This document shows, piece after piece, positions 39,495 to 48,771 of a DNA stretch of 64,000 nucleotides; positions within the stretch are counted from its first letter, which is position 1, and every line of letters begins with the position of its first letter. The stretch comes from an uncultured Alphaproteobacteria bacterium. GTDB taxonomy: Bacteria; Pseudomonadota; Alphaproteobacteria; HIMB59; GCA-002718135. Made by a program: the position numbers and the translations under genes. The stretch lies in contig CACMPM010000003.1 of NCBI GenBank assembly GCA_902615625.1, positions 1 to 64,000 on the forward strand. The letters run 5' to 3'. The notes under the pieces are model-generated. The model was given only the letters and a program-made list of their open reading frames with translations, ran no database searches and was not told the DNA's origin.

Positions 39495-41105
39495 CTATTG
39501 ATTTAACCCATATAGTGATAATTTTTTTAAATTAAAATTTGTATTTGTTACTGATATTAATTCTATATTCTTATTAATTTTTTTAAATTCCTTGAACACT
39601 ATTTCACTTTCTTCTCTTCTTGGGTCAGAAGTTTCATAACCATCAAAACCAGCTAAATAAATTTTTGAAACTTTAGATGCTGCTAAAAAAGCAAGCACAT
39701 AACCAACTACTAGTAAATTTGGAAGTGTGCAGAATTTATTATTAATTTTAAATTCTTTAGATGATATTTTTAATCCGTAGTCATAAATTATATTGAATTT
39801 ATTTTTTTTTATAAATGTATTTGGCAACATAGAGTAAGGTATAATAAAAGGTGTTTTAATTTTATTATAAATCTTATAATCAATGTTTAGTCTTGTAGGG
39901 TGGCAGGCAGCTCTCAAAGTAACATATTTTTCGTCTATTACTTTTTTACAGTTTAATGCAATAGTTGATATATTATTTTTTTTAACAAAATTTACAACTT
40001 CATATTTATTTAACTCTAAATTAGGACCAGGGCCTAAAACTAGAACTTCTTTGTTTTTTATAAAACTTGGCTTTTTAATTACTCCTGTTACTTTAGTTTT
40101 AAAAAAATTATTTGCACCTAAAATTGTATTAGGATTATATTTTTTTCCTCCATTATTTTTTAGATTATTAATTGCCAGAAAAATATCTTCAGCTTCATAT
40201 CTGTTATCAGATAACATTTGCTGAATATATGTAGGGTGTATTGAGTATTTTCCTGATAAATAATAATATATATTTGTACCCCAAGCATATTTTTTTTTTA
40301 ATTCAAAAAAAAAGTTATCTAAAAGGTTTTGTAAGATATTTAGTTTTTTTTCTGGCCGACTAAAAGATTTTATTTCATTAATTATATATTCTGTCTTTAA
40401 ATTACCAGGTCCTCTTCCCATACCACAAACTGTTGAATCAATATACTCAATACCCTGACTTATACAAAATAAAGAGTTTTCAAGAGCTCTTGACATATTA
40501 TCATGAAAATGAAAACCGATAGGTTTGCTCCATAACTTTTTTGAATTATAAATTATTTTATTAATTTTACTTTTATCTAAATTACCTAAACTATCTGCAA
40601 AATAAAGGACATCTATTTTTGTAGTATTTAAATAACTAATTTTGTTTAATAGTACATCAGTACTATATTCTGAAATCTGCATTAAATTTACAAACACTTT
40701 TAATTTTTTATTTTTTAAAAAATCTATCGTTTTTTTTAATTTTGCAACTTCGTGTTCATGAGCAGCGATCCTAACAAAAGAAATTTCTGATTTTACATTA
40801 CTTGGAAATAATTTTTTTAAAACACTTAATGAATTATTAATTATTTCGCTTGCATTTATCATTATACCCAGATTAATATTTTTTCTATTTGTCAAACTAC
40901 TAATAAACTTATCTGTAGAGAATGCAGTTGGCCCTTTTGATCCTTCTATATCAAGAGATCTATAACCAATTTCTACATAATCAATATCTAAATTTTTCAT
41001 TGTTAGTAAATATTCTTCGATTAGGTCATTTTTAAAATTCCAATTATTATAGTATCCGCCATCTCTTAACGTACAATCAAGAATCTTAATTTTATTTTCT
41101 GGCAT
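39495..41105 (-). CDS. HMG-CoA-lyase-like (DmpG/4-hydroxy-2-oxovalerate aldolase-type) aldolase with additional C-terminal domain
   Basis: 536 aa; 'KILDCTLRDGGYYNNWNF', 'IGFHFHDNMSRALENSLFCI', 'IDSTVCGMGRGPGNLKTE'; C-terminal part 'KEVLVLGPGPNLE...ALNCK...KIYLAGFDGYETSDPRREE' is a separate domain. Confidence 0.82.
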   Translation of the reverse strand: MPENKIKILDCTLRDGGYYNNWNFKNDLIEEYLLTMKNLDIDYVEIGYRSLDIEGSKGPTAFSTDKFISSLTNRKNINLGIMINASEIINNSLSVLKKLFPSNVKSEISFVRIAAHEHEVAKLKKTIDFLKNKKLKVFVNLMQISEYSTDVLLNKISYLNTTKIDVLYFADSLGNLDKSKINKIIYNSKKLWSKPIGFHFHDNMSRALENSLFCISQGIEYIDSTVCGMGRGPGNLKTEYIINEIKSFSRPEKKLNILQNLLDNFFFELKKKYAWGTNIYYYLSGKYSIHPTYIQQMLSDNRYEAEDIFLAINNLKNNGGKKYNPNTILGANNFFKTKVTGVIKKPSFIKNKEVLVLGPGPNLELNKYEVVNFVKKNNISTIALNCKKVIDEKYVTLRAACHPTRLNIDYKIYNKIKTPFIIPYSMLPNTFIKKNKFNIIYDYGLKISSKEFKINNKFCTLPNLLVVGYVLAFLAASKVSKIYLAGFDGYETSDPRREESEIVFKEFKKINKNIELISVTNTNFNLKKLSLYGLNQ

Positions 41106-42048
41106 CTAGGATAACATTTTTAGGGTTTTTATTATTCAAAAGGTTCAAAGCATTTATAGATATTTTTTTTCTCATCTCGGTATAGGATTGTTTTGAATAA
41201 TATGATGTATGAGGATTTATAATAATTCTTGTTCTTAGACTTTTATCATTAATCCAACTATATATTAATTTACTTTTTTTTGGTGGTTCTTCCGAAAGAA
41301 CATCTAAAAAAATAGAATCAATTTTTTTCGATTTAATTGGAACATAAAAGTCATCAATATTTTCAATTAACCCTCCTCTTGCAGAATTTATTAGTGAAGA
41401 ACCTTTTTTCATTTTTGAAATAAATTTTTTATTTATTAAACCTTTATTAGATGAATCTAGTGAACAATTTACTGATACTATGTCTGAAAATCTAGCTATT
41501 TCTTCTATATTTTCTACCCTTCTAGATTTAATAACTTTATCATAACCTTCTTCCTTAAATGGATCATAAAATATAGTATTAAAACCGATGTAATTTAATT
41601 TTTTTATTAGTAAAGATCCTATTCTGCCTACTCCAATTATTCCAACAGTTGTATTTGAATTTCTTTTAATTTTATTTATTGTATTTTCTTGCCAATCTAA
41701 TGGCATTTGTTTAGCTATTCCATTGTATTGAAATATACCTCTTGAAAAACACAGGGCAACACTTAAGCAAGTATCTGATACTTCGTCAGCCCCATAATCA
41801 GGATTATTGCAAAATAGAAGTTTTCTTTTCTTAATTTGTTCTAAATCTATATTTTCATAGCCAACACCATATCTTAGTATTGCCTTTAAATTTGGAAAAT
41901 TATCTAAGTATTTTTTATTTATATCTTTGTGCCAAACTAGAAGTATTGAAATATTTTTATCTTTTATATTATTAGTAAGTTTATTTTTTAATATTTTTTT
42001 CTCAATGTGCGGGTTTGAAATATAATCTGTAATGAATACTTTTGACAT
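41092..42048 (-). CDS. D-2-hydroxyacid dehydrogenase (D-3-phosphoglycerate dehydrogenase-like)
   Basis: 318 aa; 'LRYGVGYENIDLEQIKKR', 'TVGIIGVGRIGSLLIKKLNYIGFNTIFYDPF', 'LINSARGGLIENIDD', 'LDVLSEEPP', 'INPHTSYYS'. Confidence 0.92.
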   Translation of the reverse strand: MSKVFITDYISNPHIEKKILKNKLTNNIKDKNISILLVWHKDINKKYLDNFPNLKAILRYGVGYENIDLEQIKKRKLLFCNNPDYGADEVSDTCLSVALCFSRGIFQYNGIAKQMPLDWQENTINKIKRNSNTTVGIIGVGRIGSLLIKKLNYIGFNTIFYDPFKEEGYDKVIKSRRVENIEEIARFSDIVSVNCSLDSSNKGLINKKFISKMKKGSSLINSARGGLIENIDDFYVPIKSKKIDSIFLDVLSEEPPKKSKLIYSWINDKSLRTRIIINPHTSYYSKQSYTEMRKKISINALNLLNNKNPKNVILDARK

Positions 42049-42815
42049 TATTTATTAATACTTTTTACAATTTTTGAATATGAATCTCTTAACATCTCAC
42101 AATCAACTAAGTGTACAAGGTATCTTAATCCAATATCTTTATAATAATTAATCTTCTCTATACTATTTGAAATAGTCCCAACATGTTTATTATACTTATC
42201 TGCGATTTTCACAATCTCTTTAACAATATTAATTATCTGCTTATCTTCTATTTGGCCGGGAATATTTAAAGATTTAGAGAGATCAAATAATCCAATAAAA
42301 AAAATGTCAACTTCTTTAAATTTACAAAAATTCTCTATATTTTCAAAAGCTTTTATAGATTCTATGTTTATAATATTGAGAGTATTGTTATTAGCTTTAT
42401 TCATTAAATTTTTTGCATTTTCAATTGAATACCCTCCGGCTCGTGTAAATGGTGAAAAACCTCTATCACCATTAGGTGGAAACTTCGAAAATTTTATTAT
42501 TTTTTTTACATCATCAGTATTTTCAACATTTGGAATCTGAATTCCATGAGAGCCAATATCGAGAGCATTCTGAATATCTGCTTTTATAATATCTCCAACT
42601 CTTATGATAGGAGATACTGAGTTACTTTCACATGCAATAATCATTTCTTGAGCTGTCTCAAAAGTTAAAGGTCCGTGCTCTCTATCTAAAATAATAAAAT
42701 CTAATCCAGAATTTGAAAGTATATCTACTACTATTGTTGAAGGAATAATTGACCATGTTCCAATAACAGGTTTTTTATTAGAAAGTTTTTCTTTAATATA
42801 ATTTTTCTTAAGCAT
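42048..42815 (-). CDS. HpcH/HpaI-family aldolase
   Basis: 255 aa; 'GTWSIIPSTIVVDILSNSGLDFIILDREHGPLTFETAQEMI', 'IIRVG', 'GSHGIQIPNVENTDDVKKIIKFSKFPPNGDRGFSPFTRAGGY'. Confidence 0.92.
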   Translation of the reverse strand: MLKKNYIKEKLSNKKPVIGTWSIIPSTIVVDILSNSGLDFIILDREHGPLTFETAQEMIIACESNSVSPIIRVGDIIKADIQNALDIGSHGIQIPNVENTDDVKKIIKFSKFPPNGDRGFSPFTRAGGYSIENAKNLMNKANNNTLNIINIESIKAFENIENFCKFKEVDIFFIGLFDLSKSLNIPGQIEDKQIINIVKEIVKIADKYNKHVGTISNSIEKINYYKDIGLRYLVHLVDCEMLRDSYSKIVKSINK

Positions 42816-43504
42816 TAGTTTTTAATCTTTAAAAATTTTTTTTTATTTTTATACAAATATTTAGCAAGTTCAAAGTCATATGAATTATCAATATCAAGTG
42901 AACTAAACGATGATGCTACATAAAAGTCTGGTTTTGTAGAAATTACATATCTGTTTCTTAAAAATTCTCTTTTTTTTGAAATAAAAAGTGCTCCACTTAT
43001 AGCATAAGTATTGGGCATATCTTGAGAATATTTATGCCAATTGCCCCAGCTATAATTTAGTGGGATTTTATTCTCACCAATTAAAAATTCATTAATTTTT
43101 GAAACTGCAACTAATCCGTTATATTTAGTATTTTTTTTATATTGTCTCAATGCAATTTCATAATCATCAAATAACGGTGTTGTTGTATGACACCACATAA
43201 GATTATCATTATTATTTATTGGAATATTACTCACAACATTATGAATCACATCACTCCACGGAGTTTTATTATTACAATATTTTTTGTCTCTTTTAATAAT
43301 CTCAATTCTCTTTTTAGTATATTGGTTGTTTAACTTAAGTTTCTCATTATCAGTTGAAATATAAATTTTTGAAATGGATTTAATTTTAATCAATTTGTCC
43401 AATAATATATCAAGTAGAGACTTATTGTTATAAAATTTTCTAAAGTTTTTAGACTTAACTCTCTCTGAAATATATTTAACTGGAATAACTGCAAAAAAGT
43501 TCAT
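42815..43504 (-). CDS. NeuA-like (acylneuraminate) cytidylyltransferase family protein
   Basis: 229 aa; 'FFAVIPVKYISERVKSKNFRKF', 'KIYISTDNEKL', 'MWCHTTTPLFDDYEIALRQY', 'SLDIDNSYDFELAKYL'. Confidence 0.82.
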   Translation of the reverse strand: MNFFAVIPVKYISERVKSKNFRKFYNNKSLLDILLDKLIKIKSISKIYISTDNEKLKLNNQYTKKRIEIIKRDKKYCNNKTPWSDVIHNVVSNIPINNNDNLMWCHTTTPLFDDYEIALRQYKKNTKYNGLVAVSKINEFLIGENKIPLNYSWGNWHKYSQDMPNTYAISGALFISKKREFLRNRYVISTKPDFYVASSFSSLDIDNSYDFELAKYLYKNKKKFLKIKN

Positions 43505-44535
43505 TTCTTATTATTAATATACATTAGTTGGTCCAAAACTCTTCTTGAGTAACCATATTCATTATCATACCATAAGACTAATTTTATCAAATCCTGATTA
43601 ACCATTGTCCATCTATGATCAATATTCACAGAATAATCAGATTTAATAAAATCTAGAGATACTAAGGGGTCAAAATTATTTTTTATAATGTTAAATTTTT
43701 GTTTTCTTTCAAAATCTTTAAATAAACTTATAATTTTAGTTTTATTAGTATTTTTTTTTACTTTTATAGTTAAATCTGCACTTCCAACTATTGATGTTGG
43801 AACTCTATATGAAAATGACCCAATAAAATTTTTTTTAAGATTTAACACGTTTAAAGTTTCATCTACGGCTGTTGTAGGTTTTGGAATTAAATTTCCTATA
43901 GCTGATCTACCCAAGGCATAATGATCAAAAATACTACCTGGTTTTGACCACGATACAGATGGGCCATCCATTAAATTTTGATAATTTAACCAAGGATGTG
44001 CTGTAGTTATAAACCCACCTAAAATTTTAAAATATTTATTAATAATATTTAAAACAGGTGCTAGAGCAGTTGCATCACAAATACTGGAAGATAATATTTT
44101 ATGGGATTTTTTTATAAATTTATCTTCATTTGCTCCTAAAACCATTTGAAAATCAGTTTCTGGGGGGCAATGAGTAAATATTATGGCTTGAAGTGTGCTT
44201 AATTTTTTAATTATTTTTTTTGCTTTTTTTACGTTTGAAGAAATACCAGATGAATCTATAATAAAGTCTAAGTTAAATTTTTCAAATTTTATTTTATCTA
44301 AATTTTGTTCCTGAGATATAAAAATTTTATGAAATTTATTACAGAGATAACCATTTTTTAGTTCAAATTTGTTTTCATTTTTTCCAAAAATTGTATCATA
44401 GTTCGTTGTATAAACTATATTTTTTTTATCAGGATTTATTTCATTGATAATTTTAACATTAATTTTCGATGGATCAATTGACCGTAAAATTGATCTTCCT
44501 ATTCTTCCAAGACCATTAATTCCAATATTAATCAT
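43501..44535 (-). CDS. Divergent glyceraldehyde-3-phosphate dehydrogenase-like protein inside the glycan locus
   Basis: 344 aa; 'INIGINGLGRIGRSILRSI', 'LSSSICDATALAPVLNIIN', 'TTAHPWLNYQNLMDGPSVSW', 'SYRVPTSIVGSADLTIKV', 'LVLWYDNEYGYSRRVLDQL'. Confidence 0.85.
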   Translation of the reverse strand: MINIGINGLGRIGRSILRSIDPSKINVKIINEINPDKKNIVYTTNYDTIFGKNENKFELKNGYLCNKFHKIFISQEQNLDKIKFEKFNLDFIIDSSGISSNVKKAKKIIKKLSTLQAIIFTHCPPETDFQMVLGANEDKFIKKSHKILSSSICDATALAPVLNIINKYFKILGGFITTAHPWLNYQNLMDGPSVSWSKPGSIFDHYALGRSAIGNLIPKPTTAVDETLNVLNLKKNFIGSFSYRVPTSIVGSADLTIKVKKNTNKTKIISLFKDFERKQKFNIIKNNFDPLVSLDFIKSDYSVNIDHRWTMVNQDLIKLVLWYDNEYGYSRRVLDQLMYINNKK

Positions 44536-44541
44536 GATTAA

Positions 44542-46362
44542 CTAATATAGAGTTTGTTTAAATTTCTCATATATATCCTCATATTCTTTATCAGAATTAA
44601 TTAAATTATCCCATAAATATGTATTTTTCTTTATGTAATCAAAATTTCTTAACATAAATGATATTGACATACTCAGATTCTTTTCAGAATCACAAAAATA
44701 TATTGGACTATCTGTATTAATATTATCTTTTATTATAGGTGAATTAAAATGATTATACGAATTTAAAGGATCATAATTTAGAACTGGAAGTTTTCTTAGT
44801 AAAGAGTCTTCAATGACAGTTGATGAATAACTTATTAAAAAATCGGAATTTAAAATGCAATCTTCAATATTATTGTTAGTATCTATATGATAACAGTCTG
44901 AATCTAATAATTTAGACTCTAGATCTTTAGTAGTAAGTCCTAAAATTGGCCTAAACTTAATAACTAAATGAACATCATTTAAATTATTTACTAGTCTTAT
45001 TAAAGTATTCAAATTAGATATGTATTCATAAATTGTCTCAAATATTAAAGGTCTTAAATTTTCATAAGATTTTGGAGTAGAAGCATGTAAAATTATTCTT
45101 TTGTTATAATTTTTAATCCATAAATTTTTTCTTTGATTATTATCCTTGATAGAAACAGTATATTTTTTTTCTTTCTCTAATAAAATATTTGATTTTAATC
45201 CTTCAAAAGAATTTATATAATTAGTCATCATTTTTGATCTTGATAATAAATATTTGAATTCAGCATTTATTATTGTTCTTGAATTAAAATTCCATTGCAT
45301 TTGAAATAATTTTTTATCGTGATCAAAATAAGTACCATGTGGAACTAAAATTGTAGGTAAATTATTATTTTGACAATATTCTCCAATTGCATAACCAAAA
45401 CCAAGAGCATTTTGAGATATTATTAATGATATATTAAGTTTTTTTTTGATAAATTCAAAAAAATTTATTTTTTTATTTATTTCAAATATTTCAAATTTAA
45501 TTTTAGATCTAAAATAATTATTTAGATATAGTCTGATATCTAAGTTTTTATAATAATAATGTTTTTTATGAAAGTTTATATTGATTATACTATTTTTAAT
45601 TTTTTCATCTAAATACTTTGTTGATAAATTTTGTGTGATTAAAAAAAAATATTTAAGTTTAAATAGATTGAATATACTATGAAAAATATTTTTTTTACTT
45701 ATGGAGAAAAATAATGTTAAAAAATTTTTATTTTTTTTTCTAAAATTATTTGAAATATTTTCGATACCATAAGAATCATGGACTAAAAGCAGAATTTTTT
45801 TTCTCAATAACTTTAAAATTAATAAATTAAGAAGATTAAAAAAAGAATTAAAGTAAGATCTAAATATATATGATGATGTAATTTCTTTTTTTATTAAATT
45901 TGTTTTTATAGCTAATTTTTGGGTTATTATATATTCATAAAAAATATTACCAAATGTAAATTTAAAATCAGATATATTATCTAAATTTTTGTATTTCAAT
46001 AAAAAGAGATTTAAATATTTTGGCTTAAAAAAATAAATTATTCTTTCTACTAAATATAAACTAAGAATTAATTTTGTTATATAAAACCTATAATAATAAT
46101 TAATTGTATATTTGTAAGAATTTTTAATTTTTAAATTGTCACTTAATTTAATATCTTCATTAATATAATGAATAAATTTATCTGATTGAATAATAAGTTC
46201 GTCATAAAATTTTATATCAAAAAATTCATAAATATTTTTATAATTTATTTTATTTTTATCTAAATAGTTGTCAATTTTCGGTGATGTTGATAACACTTCA
46301 TATTCTGTTAAATCTAAGTTTTTTAATTGAATAATATCTTCTAGTACAATAATTTTTTTCAT
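44542..46362 (-). CDS. Large putative surface-carbohydrate biosynthesis protein (possible GT-B-like glycosyltransferase)
   Basis: 606 aa intact ORF; 'IISQNALGFGYAIGEYCQNNNLPTILVPHGTYFDHD', 'DFLISYSSTVIEDSLLRKLPVLNYDPLN' resembles capsule/CDP-glycerol transferase-type proteins. Confidence 0.5.
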   Translation of the reverse strand: MKKIIVLEDIIQLKNLDLTEYEVLSTSPKIDNYLDKNKINYKNIYEFFDIKFYDELIIQSDKFIHYINEDIKLSDNLKIKNSYKYTINYYYRFYITKLILSLYLVERIIYFFKPKYLNLFLLKYKNLDNISDFKFTFGNIFYEYIITQKLAIKTNLIKKEITSSYIFRSYFNSFFNLLNLLILKLLRKKILLLVHDSYGIENISNNFRKKNKNFLTLFFSISKKNIFHSIFNLFKLKYFFLITQNLSTKYLDEKIKNSIININFHKKHYYYKNLDIRLYLNNYFRSKIKFEIFEINKKINFFEFIKKKLNISLIISQNALGFGYAIGEYCQNNNLPTILVPHGTYFDHDKKLFQMQWNFNSRTIINAEFKYLLSRSKMMTNYINSFEGLKSNILLEKEKKYTVSIKDNNQRKNLWIKNYNKRIILHASTPKSYENLRPLIFETIYEYISNLNTLIRLVNNLNDVHLVIKFRPILGLTTKDLESKLLDSDCYHIDTNNNIEDCILNSDFLISYSSTVIEDSLLRKLPVLNYDPLNSYNHFNSPIIKDNINTDSPIYFCDSEKNLSMSISFMLRNFDYIKKNTYLWDNLINSDKEYEDIYEKFKQTLY

Positions 46363-48137
46363 TTTGTAAAATTAATTATTGAGTTATGACCGTAATCTCT
46401 AAGATAATAATTATTAGAATTTTTTATAGTGATATCTTTGTTTTTATTTTTATTTTTTTTAATTAGTTTTAAATATTTTAATACTCTCTCTTGTCCATTA
46501 AAATCATTAAAGAAATTTATTTCTTTTTTATAATCATCTGCGATTTTAAAATTGCATTTATTATTAATATATTTATCTAGCATATCTCTTAATTCATTTG
46601 ATGAATTTACTATACAATTTTTAAAAATATGATGATAATTTTTATCAATATTCATATTTGTATCAAGAAAAATTACATCTTTTCCAATTGACGAAGCTAA
46701 TAATACCGGTGAACTTAAACAGAAACCTAAAACACAATCTGATTCATTTATAAATTCTAAAGATGCATGCGTATGATCTATTTTATCAAAAAGATTCATT
46801 TTTTTTATTTTACTCAAATATTGAGTATTATTTTTTTTTGTTTTTAAATAAATATTTATTTTATATTTTGCTTTTAGTTTAGATAATGTATGGATTGTTT
46901 CAAAAATATTTTTTGAAGATGTAGCTATATCTAAACCAACAGATGTATCAAAAAGAGTAATAGTTTTGTTTTTATTAAATTTTTCTTTAGGTATTAAATT
47001 TTTAATATAATTTATATTTCCTGAATATCCTGAAAAAATATGAAATTTAGAATAATCATTAGACTGTCTATATATATTTGATACAAACTTACCCCAAACA
47101 AAATAAATATCTGAAATTTTTCTATAATGAGTAAACTCATATTCAGAAGGAAAATCACCTCCACTAAAACTAGAAGATAATGAAACACAATTTTTTATGC
47201 ATTTACTAGCGTGCTGAATTAACAAAGCTTTTGATGATTCATAATTTGTATATAGAAAGTCTGGCTGAAATTTAATTATCATTATTTTTAAATAAAAATA
47301 ATCTATGAAATCATTTAGTAAGATAATTTTAGTGCTTAAAGATATTTTGTACCTTGAAAAAATATGAACCTTATAAAAGATATAAAATAATAATTTTGGG
47401 AACTTTAAAAAGTTTATTCTTTTATAACTATAATTTATGTTATTTAACTTAATATTTTTATTGTTTAATAGAATTGCATTATTACTAAAAGATGAAATTA
47501 TTTTATTTATCGAAACATTTTTTCTATTTTTATTTACAGGATGAATATAAAATAAATTTTCGATTTTTAATTTTTTTGACCAACTAAATGGAGTAAATGT
47601 AAATAAATTAATAATTAATCTTATAAATATTTTAGTTTTAAAGAAATTATTATATTTGTTTTTTAAAATAATATCATCGTAATTACACAAGTTAATAAAA
47701 TTATTATAAAAAATTATATTAGAAAAATGGTATAATTTACTATTTTTAAAAATATTTATATATTCAGGTTTATTTAAAATAACAAGTTTTGGGCTATATA
47801 ATTTTGCGAAATTATACATTACAATTATCTTCCATATATCTTCAAAAATTAAATTACCTATTCTAATTTTAATATATTTATCTTCTATATTATTTAGTTT
47901 ATGAGTATTGAAATACTCAGCAACTAAATCATTCGCAATTTTAATATTTTTCTTATAAAATTTATTAGCTTCAATTTTTTTATATATGCATTTAATATTC
48001 AACATACCAAATAAAATTTTAAAAATATAGTCTGCAAATAAGTATTTAGAATTATTTAAATAAATTAATTTTGTTTTATTATTTAATAAAATTATTTTGA
48101 AGAAAGAATTAAAATTTAAACTATCAACAATATACAT
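46359..48137 (-). CDS. Large putative surface-carbohydrate biosynthesis protein (unknown family)
   Basis: 592 aa intact ORF; 'ISDIYFVWGKFVSNIYRQ', 'SDCVLGFCLSSPVLLASSIGKDVIFLD'. Confidence 0.5.
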   Translation of the reverse strand: MYIVDSLNFNSFFKIILLNNKTKLIYLNNSKYLFADYIFKILFGMLNIKCIYKKIEANKFYKKNIKIANDLVAEYFNTHKLNNIEDKYIKIRIGNLIFEDIWKIIVMYNFAKLYSPKLVILNKPEYINIFKNSKLYHFSNIIFYNNFINLCNYDDIILKNKYNNFFKTKIFIRLIINLFTFTPFSWSKKLKIENLFYIHPVNKNRKNVSINKIISSFSNNAILLNNKNIKLNNINYSYKRINFLKFPKLLFYIFYKVHIFSRYKISLSTKIILLNDFIDYFYLKIMIIKFQPDFLYTNYESSKALLIQHASKCIKNCVSLSSSFSGGDFPSEYEFTHYRKISDIYFVWGKFVSNIYRQSNDYSKFHIFSGYSGNINYIKNLIPKEKFNKNKTITLFDTSVGLDIATSSKNIFETIHTLSKLKAKYKINIYLKTKKNNTQYLSKIKKMNLFDKIDHTHASLEFINESDCVLGFCLSSPVLLASSIGKDVIFLDTNMNIDKNYHHIFKNCIVNSSNELRDMLDKYINNKCNFKIADDYKKEINFFNDFNGQERVLKYLKLIKKNKNKNKDITIKNSNNYYLRDYGHNSIINFTK

Positions 48138-48138
48138 T

Positions 48139-48771
48139 TTAAATTATTTTTTTAAAGTTGATCCAATCTTTGATCGTATCAATATCAATTGATTCTTGAA
48201 AGTTATTGCAAATAGTAAATTTTGTGTGATTATTTACAAAACTCTTATTTTTAAATAGAGATTTTTTTTTAATGAAATAAAAATTTCCATTTATAAAATA
48301 ATTTTTATTTATTATTAAGTTATTCTTATTTAGAGTTTTTTTATTGAATTTAATTGGTGAAACTGAAACTAAGCTTAAATCATCTCCATTACAAAAAATT
48401 TTAAATTTACGATTGATGTTTCTCAAATTTCTAAATGGCGATGTTGGTTGGAGAAGAATTATATTATTTATTTTTGCAATATTTTTTTCATACCAGTTTA
48501 TAGCATGCTTTGCAGACGCATATGAAGTAGTATTATCCCTTGATAAATAATTTGGTCTTTCTAATATTTTAATAGATTTATAATTTTTATTTATATGTCT
48601 TATTAACTTCTTGTTATCAGTTGATGTTATAATATCATTAATATTTTTAATTTGTTTGGCAATTTCCAAAGTATAATCAATTAATTTTTTATTATTTTTG
48701 ACTTTTTTTAAATTTTTATTTTTTAATCTTTTTGAATTTTTTCTTGCTAAAATAAGTATTATATTATTCAT
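48139..48771 (-). CDS. legF: CMP-N,N'-diacetyllegionaminic acid synthase-like cytidylyltransferase
   Basis: 210 aa; 'ILILARKNSKRLKNKNLKKVKNNKKLIDYTLEIAKQI', 'IILLQPTSPFRNLRNI', 'ESIDIDTIKDW'; sits in the Leg pathway block. Confidence 0.8.
   Translation of the reverse strand: MNNIILILARKNSKRLKNKNLKKVKNNKKLIDYTLEIAKQIKNINDIITSTDNKKLIRHINKNYKSIKILERPNYLSRDNTTSYASAKHAINWYEKNIAKINNIILLQPTSPFRNLRNINRKFKIFCNGDDLSLVSVSPIKFNKKTLNKNNLIINKNYFINGNFYFIKKKSLFKNKSFVNNHTKFTICNNFQESIDIDTIKDWINFKKII

Noticed and set aside
39883-40224. Plus-strand 113-aa ORF opposite the aldolase fusion
   Set aside because: Antisense to a long conserved ORF; hydrophobic content is explained by AT-rich reverse frame.
48344-48550. 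Plus-strand 68-aa ORF opposite legF
   Set aside because: Antisense to the LegF-like coding region and short; no motif support.
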